A stretch of 64,000 nt of DNA. Origin: an uncultured Kordia sp. Its GTDB lineage: Bacteria; Bacteroidota; Bacteroidia; Flavobacteriales; Flavobacteriaceae. Positions 16,720 through 24,793 of this stretch are shown in pieces (the stretch's first letter is position 1; every line of letters begins with the position of its first letter). The notes beneath the pieces are model-generated. The model made no database searches. It was given only the letters and a program-made list of their open reading frames with translations, and was not told the origin of the DNA. The stretch lies in NCBI RefSeq assembly GCF_947496985.1, contig NZ_CANMEZ010000009.1:62001-126000 (forward strand), read 5' to 3'. The position numbers were made by a program, and so were the translations under genes.

Positions 16720-17667
16720 TATCTTGTTTTGTTAATTACTGCTAACATTCCTTGTATATTGCGTTTGCCTACCGAAGGCGGCATATGCAATATACAAACT
16801 GTTATGCAAAAGTTTCTTGGTCTTTTAATTTCCCTTTGATTAATTTCTTCAATAACTTCTTTTTTCCATACAATACCTAGCTGAGCATCAAATTCAGATT
16901 TTCCAGTTATCCTTCCAGAATAGATCCCGACAAATCCTCTTATTTCGCCAATTCTTGAATTAACTCTTAAAGTTTCATCTTCTACTCCGTGAATTCCAAA
17001 TCTTCTAAAAATTACTGGTGAGCCAGACATTCCTGATTTGCTGGCAGTATCAATAAAAACCTTTGGTAAATCTTCGTAATCAATATCAGGCTCGGTTGCC
17101 ACACTTCCTCTTTTCCATATTGGTAATGATCCACCACCTGTTATGGAGTATGGAAACCCTAGAATAAAAACCTCGTCAGCGATTCTTAGGTTGAAATCAT
17201 CGAACTGAATTTTATTAATTGGTCTTAAAATTCCATTAAAATTATCAGGAGTTTCCATTTCAAATACAACTACATCGACAAGTTCCTTATGGACAGGATG
17301 TACAAACCAATCCGCTTTATCATTATCATAAAGATTCATTGTGAAAGTTTCCCATTCTATGATTGGTTCTTTTTGTATTTGAAGTTTAAAATTTAATACA
17401 TCAGGTATACCTATGGTTTCCTATATGCTCTTTTGTTATTGGATTTAAGCCGGTAACATTGTGCCAATTGGTAATCAAATAAAACTTTTCCTCAAATTCA
17501 TAAATAAATGCAGTTCCTGAGGCTAATTTTTGTTTAGTTTCCGAAAAATGCATTGTGATAGGAATACTTGTATAAGATATTTGGTCGAAGTTGAATTTTT
17601 TCACAGATTTTTCAATTTTGCATAACGTATGTATAACAGGAATTTCTGTTATTTCTACTATAACCAA
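16719..17667 (-). pseudogene. trypsin-like serine protease gene with a frameshift
   Basis: Two overlapping frames together encode one trypsin-like (S1/S46-type fold) peptidase. The 5' part (to 17401) carries the His of the triad in YLITNWHNVTG; the 3' part carries Asp in KELVDVVVFE and Ser in SKSGMSGSPV. The reading frame changes near 17405-17415, between KEHIGNH and GIPDVLNF, so the gene is frameshifted by at least one base (or contains a sequencing error). Its 5' end is unclear: TTG 17667, GTG 17604 or ATG 17553 are possible. The last 30 or so codons run through the hairpin at 16752-16797, so the original C-terminus was probably different. Catalytic residues survive. Confidence 0.75.
16752..16797. 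repeat. large hairpin, cassette-boundary type E
   Basis: TTGTATATTGC (16752-16762) pairs perfectly with GCAATATACAA (16787-16797); inner bases TTTGCCT and AGGCGGCA extend the stem. It is bordered by GCTAACA on one side and TGTTATGCAAAA on the other. A related CATAACGTATGTATAACAGG sequence lies at 17622-17641 near the 5' end of the same protease gene. Symmetry and bordering AAC/GTT bases recall integron attC sites, though the 7-bp core consensus is not met. Confidence 0.55.
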
Positions 17668-18210
17668 ACTTTTTTATCGATTAAAGATTTAGTTATTTTA
17701 AAACTACAATTTTCTTATTCCAAGTCAAAATCATCTAAAGAATTTTTAATACCTGTTTGAGTAATACGTAGCCAATTTCCTTTTCATATTAGAAGTGTGA
17801 CATTTTGAATGTGTGTAAGTTTTAATGAGTTGAGTTCTATTATTAATATCAATTTCATTTTTTGCGTCATTAATTATGGTAAAATTATATGATATTTTTT
17901 TATTTACGATTTATGCAAATTTGTCTAATATACACATAAAAAAAGATTTGTAAAAAACTAAAAACCCTTATGAATAGTATGTTTAAAGCTATAGTTCCAA
18001 ATTCTTATATAAAACAAGAAAGGCGAGTAACCAACTCGCCTTGTTCTTTAACTAACCAATCCAAAATTTATGTGAAATGAAAACAAAGCGTGATGCTTTT
18101 ATTTGCTTTCAATTAATAAATAACAAACCGTGTGCCAAAAGTTGAAATTTCAATTTTTTGGAATGCTAAATATTTGTTAATGAATGGTTTTTGAACTTCT
18201 TTAACTTTGT
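17668..18210. other. long intergenic region
   Basis: No convincing gene in 543 bases. The stretch 17710-17850 on the minus strand has short coding-like pieces in different frames (for example NWLRITQTG ending in SLDDFDLE) and could be a decayed gene, but I cannot identify it. A hairpin terminator lies at 18020-18042. A 22-codon open frame at 18077-18145 has no supporting evidence. The 3' part is the downstream region of the hybrid kinase gene. Confidence 0.4.
18011..18050. terminator. bidirectional hairpin terminator
   Basis: AAGGCGAG (18020-18027) pairs with CTCGCCTT (18035-18042) across a 7-nt loop. Flanks are AAACAAGA on the left and TGTTCTTT on the right, so a T-rich tail follows on either strand. 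It lies 160 nt past the stop of the minus-strand hybrid kinase and may serve it or a lost plus-strand gene. Confidence 0.6.
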
Positions 18211-20412
18211 TTACGATAAAATATGAGAAATCTTTTGGTAGAAAATTTCAGGATCAAATGGTTTTGAAATTACTTCGTTAAAACCATCTTTTAAGAAGTC
18301 ATCTTTGTTATCGTCCAATGAAATTGCCGTTAACGCAATGATAGGTGTAGAAACATCAAACTTTCTAATTTCTTTAGTTGCTTCAATTCCACTAATTCCT
18401 GGCATGTGAATATCCATTAAAATAAAGTCATAACGGTTGCTTCGCGCGTAATCAATAGCTTGATAACCATCATCGGCAATATCGCATGTCATATTTTGTT
18501 TGGCAATAATTTTCTTAGTAATTACTTGGTTGATTTTATTATCTTCTACCAATAATACTTTAAATTTACGACTCTTAAGATCTGTTTTTTCTTCGTTGAT
18601 AGCTTCTGCTTCAATCGTTTCCACAGGAATTTTATCAAATGTTAGTGTAAAACGAAACGTAGAACCTTGGCCAAGTTTACTTTCTAGTTGAATATCGCTT
18701 TCAAGCAATTCTAAGAGACTCTTTACAATAGTTAATCCCAAACCAGTTCCGCCATATTTACGGTTTATTTGAACTGAACCTTGTGAAAAACTATCAAAAA
18801 TATTTTCTTGCATTTCATCAGAAATACCAATTCCATTATCTTTTATTTCAAACTGAATAGTTTGTTGTGTATCACTTTCCTCTTTAATAGAAGCAATGAT
18901 TTCAACCAAACCATCTTTCGTAAATTTCAAGGCATTACTAATCAAGTTGATGAAAACCTGTGACATCTTTAAATAGTCACCAATCAACTTTTCAGGAATA
19001 CCTTTGTCAATATTCAGAATGATTTTGTTATTATTTTCTTTTGACGTCTGCGTAAGGGAATTCATAACGTCATTCAATACTTTTTTTAGTTGTAAAGGAG
19101 CTTTTTCAACAGCTAACTTTCTCGCTTCAATCTTATTAACTTGAAGTATATCATTGATAAAGGTCAATAGATAATCACCTGAAAATTTCAAAGATTTTAA
19201 ATGTTCTTTTTGACTCTCACTTGGGTTTTCTTCCAACAATAAATGTGTCAAACCAGTTACAGCATACAGAGGCGTCCGCAATTCGTGTGTTACGGTTGAT
19301 AAGAATTGCGCTTTAGCTTTCATAGCTTTTTCAGCATTGTCTTTTGCCAATTGCAATTCAGAGTTTTTCTTTAATAATAAGTTGTTTGTTTTTACCTTAA
19401 TTTGATTATTTCGATACAATGAAATCGTTAATAATGAAATAATAATTAGTAATGCCGAACTGAGTATGGAAGTTAATTTATTTCGTTTTCCTTTTTGTGA
19501 TTCTTCTGTGTTTTCACGCTTTAACTCTTCAATATAACGTGTTTTAAACTCATTGTCAAAATAAGCATCCGCCGTAACTTCTTGTTGTAGACGTGCATTA
19601 TTATAGATTGAATCGTTGATTTTTAGATACTTGGATTGAAAAATATAAGCATTTTCCATGTCGCCCATTCCATGATACGTATCAGAAATGATAAGTGTAC
19701 TTTGTAATTTTATAATAGGGAAATTATAGGAAGTAGCAATACGCAAAGCAGCTTCTGCATTGAGTTTTGCATCTTTATATTCCTTGATGTTTTTGTAAGC
19801 TTTCGCTAGATTTAAATGAACTTTGGCGCGTAAATAATTTGGTTGATAGATGTCATTAATCGGTAATGAATTTTCAAAACGTTCAATAGCGCGTCCATTA
19901 ATTCCTTGACTTAAAAAGAATAAACCTCTATAATATTTTAATTTATTAATATCATCTTTCGATTGAAATTTACTAAAAATTACCTCAGCTTTATTAAAGT
20001 GTCCATCAGCAATACTATACGAAGTATTTCGAGTAGCTGTCAACGCTTGCAATATGTAATTGTAACCGAGTCCGAGAGAGTCTTTAATCTCTTCTTGAAT
20101 TTCTGCAGCTCTGAGTAAAATATCTTTAATATCCTTTGGATTAAAGTCTTTGTAGTTCTCTTCAATCTCTAGTTCGGCACGAAGCATGTAAGCTTTGGCT
20201 CTACTTTTTTTATCATTAATACTATCAGAAAGATCTATAATAGTGGTTAACTTCTCGTATGCTAAATGTTTTTTAGCTTTCTTTTTGTATTCATATACAT
20301 CAACAAAAGAGCGCTCAATACTGTCCTTTACTGTTTCATTTGACTGTGCTTGGGACAATACAGAGGATAAAGCAAACAAGATATATAAAATGTGTTTTAC
20401 TTTAAACACCAT
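18211..20412 (-). CDS. TPR-containing hybrid histidine kinase/response regulator
   Basis: A 733-residue membrane sensor. A signal peptide (about 1-22) is followed by a periplasmic array of tetratricopeptide-like helices (about 40-290), one transmembrane helix (about 313-333), a coiled linker, and a HisKA domain with phosphoacceptor His376 in VTHELRTPLY. An ATPase domain (N-box NLISNALKF, G1 KDNGIGIS, G2 GTGLGLTIV) and a C-terminal receiver domain with phosphoacceptor Asp667 in FILMDIHMPG complete it. There is no DNA-binding output, so signal probably passes by phosphotransfer to other proteins. The paralogue at 60984-63197 has the same layout with His at the identical residue number. It lies next to gap with no obvious operon link. 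Confidence 0.93.
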   Translation of the reverse strand: MVFKVKHILYILFALSSVLSQAQSNETVKDSIERSFVDVYEYKKKAKKHLAYEKLTTIIDLSDSINDKKSRAKAYMLRAELEIEENYKDFNPKDIKDILLRAAEIQEEIKDSLGLGYNYILQALTATRNTSYSIADGHFNKAEVIFSKFQSKDDINKLKYYRGLFFLSQGINGRAIERFENSLPINDIYQPNYLRAKVHLNLAKAYKNIKEYKDAKLNAEAALRIATSYNFPIIKLQSTLIISDTYHGMGDMENAYIFQSKYLKINDSIYNNARLQQEVTADAYFDNEFKTRYIEELKRENTEESQKGKRNKLTSILSSALLIIISLLTISLYRNNQIKVKTNNLLLKKNSELQLAKDNAEKAMKAKAQFLSTVTHELRTPLYAVTGLTHLLLEENPSESQKEHLKSLKFSGDYLLTFINDILQVNKIEARKLAVEKAPLQLKKVLNDVMNSLTQTSKENNNKIILNIDKGIPEKLIGDYLKMSQVFINLISNALKFTKDGLVEIIASIKEESDTQQTIQFEIKDNGIGISDEMQENIFDSFSQGSVQINRKYGGTGLGLTIVKSLLELLESDIQLESKLGQGSTFRFTLTFDKIPVETIEAEAINEEKTDLKSRKFKVLLVEDNKINQVITKKIIAKQNMTCDIADDGYQAIDYARSNRYDFILMDIHMPGISGIEATKEIRKFDVSTPIIALTAISLDDNKDDFLKDGFNEVISKPFDPEIFYQKISHILS

Positions 20413-20437
20413 GAAGTAATGATTTATTCAAAAATAC

Positions 20438-21433
20438 TTATTTATTTGAAATATATAGAATTAAATCAATTAATCTGTAGGAATATCCTATTTCATTATC
20501 ATACCAACCGACAACTTTTACCATTTTCCCAATAACAGAAGTCATTAATGAATCAAATGTACACGAATATGGATTGTCAATTACATCTACAGAAACTATT
20601 GGATCTTCCGTATATGACAAAATTCCTTTTAAACTTGTTTCAGAAGCGTTTTTAAAAGCTAAATTAATTTCATTAATCGAAGTTTCTTTTTTCACGTTAA
20701 ATGTAATATCCGTGAGCGAACCATCAGGAACAGGAACACGTATTCCACAACCACCAATAACATCTGAAAACTCTGGAAATATTTTTGTCAATGCTTTTGC
20801 AGCACCTGTAGTTGTAGGAACAATACTTTGACTTGCGCCACGTGCGCGACGTAAATCACGATGTGGCTGATCATGTAAACTTTGATCTGTAGTATACGAA
20901 TGAATCGTAGTAATATACGCTTGTTCAATTCCACATAACTCATTGATGACTTTCATCATTGGAGCTGCATTATTTGTCGTGCAAGAAGCATTAGAAACAA
21001 TGGTTTCTGAACCATCTAAAATATGTTCATTAACACCTAAAACCACCATTTTAATTTCTTCATCTTGTGGAGGAACCGCTAAAATAACTTTTTTAGCACC
21101 ATTGGTAATATGATGATTTAATAACGATTTTGTTTTAAATTTTCCAGTAGCTTCAATTACAAAATCTATATCATATGGCTGCCAGTTGAGTTGCGTAATG
21201 TCAGAAATATTTGTTACAGGATATTTTTTTTGATCAACTAAAATTTCAGTTTCAGTATGTTTTACTTCTTGCGGAAGCACGCCGTGAATACTATCATATT
21301 TCACTAAATGACTCAAGGTACGTGTATCTGCCAAATCATTAATCACAACAACTTCAATAGACGGATGGTTTAGGAGTAAGCGAAAGAAGTTTCGACCAAT
21401 TCTACCAAAACCATTAATAGCAATTCTAATCAT
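20438..21433 (-). CDS. gap: type I glyceraldehyde-3-phosphate dehydrogenase
   Basis: A 331-residue enzyme that oxidatively phosphorylates glyceraldehyde 3-phosphate to 1,3-bisphosphoglycerate in central carbon metabolism. The N-terminal Rossmann motif is INGFGRIGRN; the catalytic Cys151 lies in SNASCTTN and the base His178 in TTIHSYTTDQ. The sequence RGASQSIVPTTTGAAKA and the C-terminal WYDNEIGYSYR are family signatures. Length is normal. Bacteroidota often carry more than one gap gene; which one this is (glycolytic or gluconeogenic) cannot be told here. It is 25 nt upstream of the hybrid kinase gene in the same direction. Confidence 0.95.
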   Translation of the reverse strand: MIRIAINGFGRIGRNFFRLLLNHPSIEVVVINDLADTRTLSHLVKYDSIHGVLPQEVKHTETEILVDQKKYPVTNISDITQLNWQPYDIDFVIEATGKFKTKSLLNHHITNGAKKVILAVPPQDEEIKMVVLGVNEHILDGSETIVSNASCTTNNAAPMMKVINELCGIEQAYITTIHSYTTDQSLHDQPHRDLRRARGASQSIVPTTTGAAKALTKIFPEFSDVIGGCGIRVPVPDGSLTDITFNVKKETSINEINLAFKNASETSLKGILSYTEDPIVSVDVIDNPYSCTFDSLMTSVIGKMVKVVGWYDNEIGYSYRLIDLILYISNK

Positions 21434-21790
21434 GTGTATGCTGTATTTATAAGAAAAGCAAAATTACGGTTTTTAGTTGGATTGTAAGTTTGATAGATTA
21501 TTAGATTTTTTGAAATGAAGTAGTACTAACAGATCACACTTTAATCAAAATATATTTTTTGGTAATTATGCAGTAAAATTCTATGATGATGAAAGAAAAT
21601 TCCATAAAAAGATATCGATTTTTGTTAAACAGAAAAGATTATTCAAGATGAATTTTTAGATATGTAAAATTTACAGTATCTATGAGATACGTAAAATTAC
21701 GCATTTTCATATTTGTTGCTTTTTTTACATTTACAATGAGAAAGAAATAGTATTTACTAACAAATTATTCAATTTAAAACCCTAAACATT
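21434..21790. other. divergent intergenic region with palindromic motif
   Basis: A 357-base gap between the divergent gap gene and the signalling module. At 21671-21695 it has an imperfect palindrome TTACAGTATCT-ATG-AGATACGTAA. The overlapping sequence AGATAnGTAAAAT occurs twice as a direct repeat (21658-21670 and 21685-21697). It lies about 95-130 nt before the first gene of the module and could be the binding site of the module's own NarL-type regulator. No gene seen. Confidence 0.45.
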
Positions 21791-22465
21791 ATGGCTGGAT
21801 TCTCAGACCCACAACTCAGTATTGAAAATTGGAAAGCACTTGCACAAGAGTCACCTATTGATGGAATTATTTCCTTGTTTGAAAAAAGCGGAAATAATTT
21901 TCAATTGACATTAGATGAAAAAATGAAATCTTCTGAACGATTACATATATACCTGACGCTTAGTGATGATGAAATTAGTTTCTTTGTAATTCCGTCAGCT
22001 TCTGATTTACCTGTGAATAAAAATATTTATGGTTCAGGAGTTTATCCTGTAGCAATTAGTGCAACACAACAAACAGTTTCTGGTACTGGAAATGAAGAGT
22101 TAATGACCTGGATTAACAATTGGTGTAATGAAAAAATGCGTAATACTTGGTTAATGAACGTTCAGAAAGCGCCACAAGTACTAGTTATTCATACAGATGA
22201 TTTTATTGTAGATAATTTACATGAATGCTATTTCGCTTTAAGACCTAATTCAAATGCATCAATTCCAACTAAAAATAGAATGGATTTAGTTGTAAAAAAT
22301 ACTGTAACTGGAACATTTTTAAATGTAGAATTAGAAACAGCTACAGCAGAAGGTGTTGGACCTCAATTTAGAGATATGGCACGACCAGTTCCTCCATTTG
22401 GACAGGAGAATCATACCTCAACAGATGTATCTAATTTTGGAATATTATCACTATTAGGAGAATAA
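21791..22465 (+). CDS. unknown soluble protein, first gene of signalling module 1
   Basis: A 224-residue protein without signal peptide or membrane helices, beta-rich with scattered Trp and Cys (NNWCNEKMRNTWLMN). Its C-terminus is Gly/Pro-rich (MARPVPPFGQENH). I recognise no family. It ends 2 nt before the start of a 7-TM protein gene that overlaps a histidine kinase gene, so it is almost certainly co-transcribed with that sensing module and may be its ligand, effector or cargo. Confidence 0.7.
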   Translation: MAGFSDPQLSIENWKALAQESPIDGIISLFEKSGNNFQLTLDEKMKSSERLHIYLTLSDDEISFFVIPSASDLPVNKNIYGSGVYPVAISATQQTVSGTGNEELMTWINNWCNEKMRNTWLMNVQKAPQVLVIHTDDFIVDNLHECYFALRPNSNASIPTKNRMDLVVKNTVTGTFLNVELETATAEGVGPQFRDMARPVPPFGQENHTSTDVSNFGILSLLGE

Positions 22466-22467
22466 TA

Positions 22468-23124
22468 ATGACACTTAGTACATTTTCTGAAATAATGACT
22501 TACTTATCGCCACTCGTGCTATTTATTGGTACGAGTGTTGGTATCTTTTATCATAAAAAATTAGATAAAATTACTAAGTTATTATTGTATTTTTTAATGG
22601 GAAGCTTGGCAATAGATATTTTTTCTCGAGTTTTGGGAGAACTGTTAAATAATAATTTAATTTTATATGTAGCACTAAGTTTGCTTGAGTTACTCATTTT
22701 TTTTAACATTTATGATAGCTTATGTAAAAAGAAAAAAATCATCAGAATCTTAACAGTCATTGGTGTGTCATATACACTGATAGAATCTATATATTTAAAT
22801 GCAAACAATGTAGAGTTATTTCAACCATATGCAAAAGCGTTAACCCCTTTGTTAATTGTAATAATGACGATAGTGTATTTCTTTGAATTGATACAAGATG
22901 AAATGAAATTAGTCAAAGGAAAGGCACGTTATTTTTCGTTTAACAGTATCGTTCTATGTTTTTTTGCGTTGGAATTTTTATTTTTAGTGCCCATTAACTT
23001 TTTAATAAACGGTGGTTTTTATTTGGCAGTATATGTCTTATTAGCGCATGTTTTTTTACTTGTATTATTTTATTCGTACTTAACTTATTTTATATGGAAG
23101 CATGGCAGAAACCCGAAACAATAA
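22468..23124 (+). CDS. 7-TM membrane protein, presumed sensor partner of kinase, module 1
   Basis: A 218-residue protein with seven predicted hydrophobic helices (about 10-27, 37-54, 63-80, 90-108, 123-140, 155-175 and 183-207), short loops and a basic C-terminus. It has no enzymatic motif. Its last 31 nt overlap the start of the histidine kinase gene, indicating translational coupling. The kinase has one TM helix and hardly any periplasmic part, so this protein is the natural candidate for the sensing unit. A counterpart of similar size (225 residues) lies at 34840-35517 next to a second kinase. Confidence 0.78.
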   Translation: MTLSTFSEIMTYLSPLVLFIGTSVGIFYHKKLDKITKLLLYFLMGSLAIDIFSRVLGELLNNNLILYVALSLLELLIFFNIYDSLCKKKKIIRILTVIGVSYTLIESIYLNANNVELFQPYAKALTPLLIVIMTIVYFFELIQDEMKLVKGKARYFSFNSIVLCFFALEFLFLVPINFLINGGFYLAVYVLLAHVFLLVLFYSYLTYFIWKHGRNPKQ

Positions 23125-23846
23125 TTCTTTGGATCATTATTGTGGGAATATTTTTAGTGGTGCTCCTAACGGTCATCATCTTCTTGGTGCGCGCCATCTT
23201 TAAAAAAATTATAAAAGCAAAAGAAAAAGAAGCAAAGACACAATTAGCCTATCAGCAAAACTTACTTGAAACAACGATAAAAACGCAAGAAATTGAACGA
23301 CATCGTATTGCGGCAGACATTCATGATGCGTTAATAGGAAAGTTAACGGCGATTAAAATGGAGCAAGAAATCACACAAAAAGACCAAAAAACAATTGAAG
23401 CGTTGCATGATAGTATCGCAATTGCTCGTAGAATCTCGCATGATTTAAGTCCGCCACTCATTGAATTTACTAAGCTTCCCGAGTTAATAAAAGAATTACT
23501 ATATCCTTGGGAGCAACATGTTTTAATTACGGCTATTTATGATATTCGTCACGATACCAACGAAACGGACGATTTTAAAGTACAGATTACGCGTATCATT
23601 CAGGAAATCATTACTAACATTGTAAAACATGCTGAAGCTACACAAGTAACATTACATTTAAAACAGACCGAAAATTACATGGCATTGTATATAAGTGATA
23701 ATGGAAAAGGATATGATACAGGTAGCAATAGCAAAGGTTTAGGAACTAAAAATATAGAAACTAGAGTACAGTATCTAAAAGGAATTTACAAAGTAAAATC
23801 GAACATAGGAAAAGGAACTTCAAATATGTTTCTATTTAAAAACTAA
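23094..23846 (+). CDS. sensor histidine kinase, HisKA_3/NarX type, module 1
   Basis: A 250-residue kinase: one transmembrane helix (about 10-32), a basic coiled linker, and the HisKA_3 dimerisation motif ERHRIAADIHD with phosphoacceptor His77. The ATPase domain has N-box QEIITNIVKHAEA, DNGKGYD and GLGTKNIETR. The small size and absence of an input domain mean that signal must come from a partner, presumably the overlapping 7-TM protein. The response regulator gene follows after 8 nt. The kinase at 34058-34873 has the same phosphoacceptor position (His77). Confidence 0.93.
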   Translation: MEAWQKPETIILWIIIVGIFLVVLLTVIIFLVRAIFKKIIKAKEKEAKTQLAYQQNLLETTIKTQEIERHRIAADIHDALIGKLTAIKMEQEITQKDQKTIEALHDSIAIARRISHDLSPPLIEFTKLPELIKELLYPWEQHVLITAIYDIRHDTNETDDFKVQITRIIQEIITNIVKHAEATQVTLHLKQTENYMALYISDNGKGYDTGSNSKGLGTKNIETRVQYLKGIYKVKSNIGKGTSNMFLFKN

Positions 23847-23854
23847 AAAGAATT

Positions 23855-24529
23855 ATGGAAAAAATAACACTCGGATTGGTAGATGATGATGCATTAATTG
23901 TATCTCTTTTAAAAGACTTTTTAGGAAATCAAGAAGGAATAGAAGTATGTTATACGGCAGATAGTGGCGAAATGCTCAAAGAGAAATTATTGACGGATAG
24001 TGCATTGCCAGATATCATTATTCTAGATTTAAATATGAAAGGAATTAATGGTGTAGAAGTAACCGAGTTTTTAAAGAAAAACTATCCGAGTATTGGTGTC
24101 ATTTTAATGACTTCACACTACAAGCGTTCTTTTATGGGATTCATGTTAAAAACGGGCGTTTCTGCATTTTTACCCAAAGGAATTTCGCCAGTACAATTAC
24201 TAGAAATTGTTAGAGAAGTGTATGACAAAGGATTTTACTTTATGGACGATCAATTGGGTGTATTGCGTGAGCAAATATCACATAAAAGTCCAAAACCAAC
24301 CTTAATTGAAAAAAATAAACTTACCGAACGAGAAATAGAAGTATTAAAACTGATTTGCTTCCAAAAAACAGCCAAAGAAATTGCAGAAAAACTTTTTATT
24401 ACACCTCGAACTGTGGAAGGTCATAAAAGTAATCTATTCATCAAAACGGAAGCTAGAAACATTGCAGGTTTGGTGATTTACGCGATTCAGAATAATTATA
24501 TTGAACCGAATGAAATTCCGTTGATTTAG
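23855..24529 (+). CDS. NarL/LuxR-family response regulator, module 1
   Basis: A 224-residue regulator. The receiver domain has the acidic pocket (VDDDA, residues 9-13), phosphoacceptor Asp58 (IIILDLNMKG) and Lys in FLPKG. The C-terminal LuxR-type HTH (LTEREIEVLKLICFQKTAKEI, FITPRTVEGHKSNLF) ends the protein. It is the expected phosphotransfer partner of the kinase immediately upstream. The operon ends here; downstream lie hairpins and intergenic repeat sequence. Confidence 0.94.
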   Translation: MEKITLGLVDDDALIVSLLKDFLGNQEGIEVCYTADSGEMLKEKLLTDSALPDIIILDLNMKGINGVEVTEFLKKNYPSIGVILMTSHYKRSFMGFMLKTGVSAFLPKGISPVQLLEIVREVYDKGFYFMDDQLGVLREQISHKSPKPTLIEKNKLTEREIEVLKLICFQKTAKEIAEKLFITPRTVEGHKSNLFIKTEARNIAGLVIYAIQNNYIEPNEIPLI

Positions 24530-24598
24530 TTTTTTAGTAATGAGATGTTAGTATTGAGAATTGAAATATTGGAATGTTAGAGTTCTTACACAGTCGTT

Positions 24599-24619
24599 AT
24601 CCTGAACTTGATTCAGGAT
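24599..24619. terminator. hairpin after module 1
   Basis: ATCCTGAA (24599-24606) pairs with TTCAGGAT (24612-24619) over a 5-nt loop, 70 nt after the response-regulator stop. There is no T-run, so it could equally be part of the adjacent intergenic repeat. Confidence 0.4.
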
Positions 24620-24640
24620 CACATAGCAGTAACTAAGGTG

Positions 24641-24719
24641 CTGAATCGAGTCTAGTCATGACACGGAGCGTAAAAAAAAGGGCTAGAAGCGAAGCGCAGC
24701 TAGCCTAAAATTTATAATT
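24641..24719 (+). repeat. intergenic repeat F, copy 1
   Basis: CTGAATCGAG, a CATGACxxGGAGCGT block, a poly-A run, then a hairpin GGCTAG...CTAGCC (24681-24686 and 24700-24705) and AAAATTTATAATT. The same blocks in the same order are at 28350-28424. The two direct copies flank the large propeller gene. Confidence 0.7.
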
Positions 24720-24793
24720 CTTTATTTTACAAAGCTCTTTAACGGATCATGGTGCTTTAAGAACTTGATAAGTTATGTCTTGATAAGTCTACG

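Noticed and set aside
16752-16797. Hairpin resembling an integron attC site
   Set aside because: No integrase gene is in the window and the 7-bp core consensus GTTRRRY is not met, so it is reported only as a cassette-like repeat.
17700-17880. Coding-like fragments on the minus strand in several frames
   Set aside because: Pieces such as NWLRITQTG are suggestive of a decayed gene but I cannot join them into one product or name a family.
18077-18145. 22-codon open frame upstream of the kinase end
   Set aside because: Too short, no family pattern and no promoter seen.
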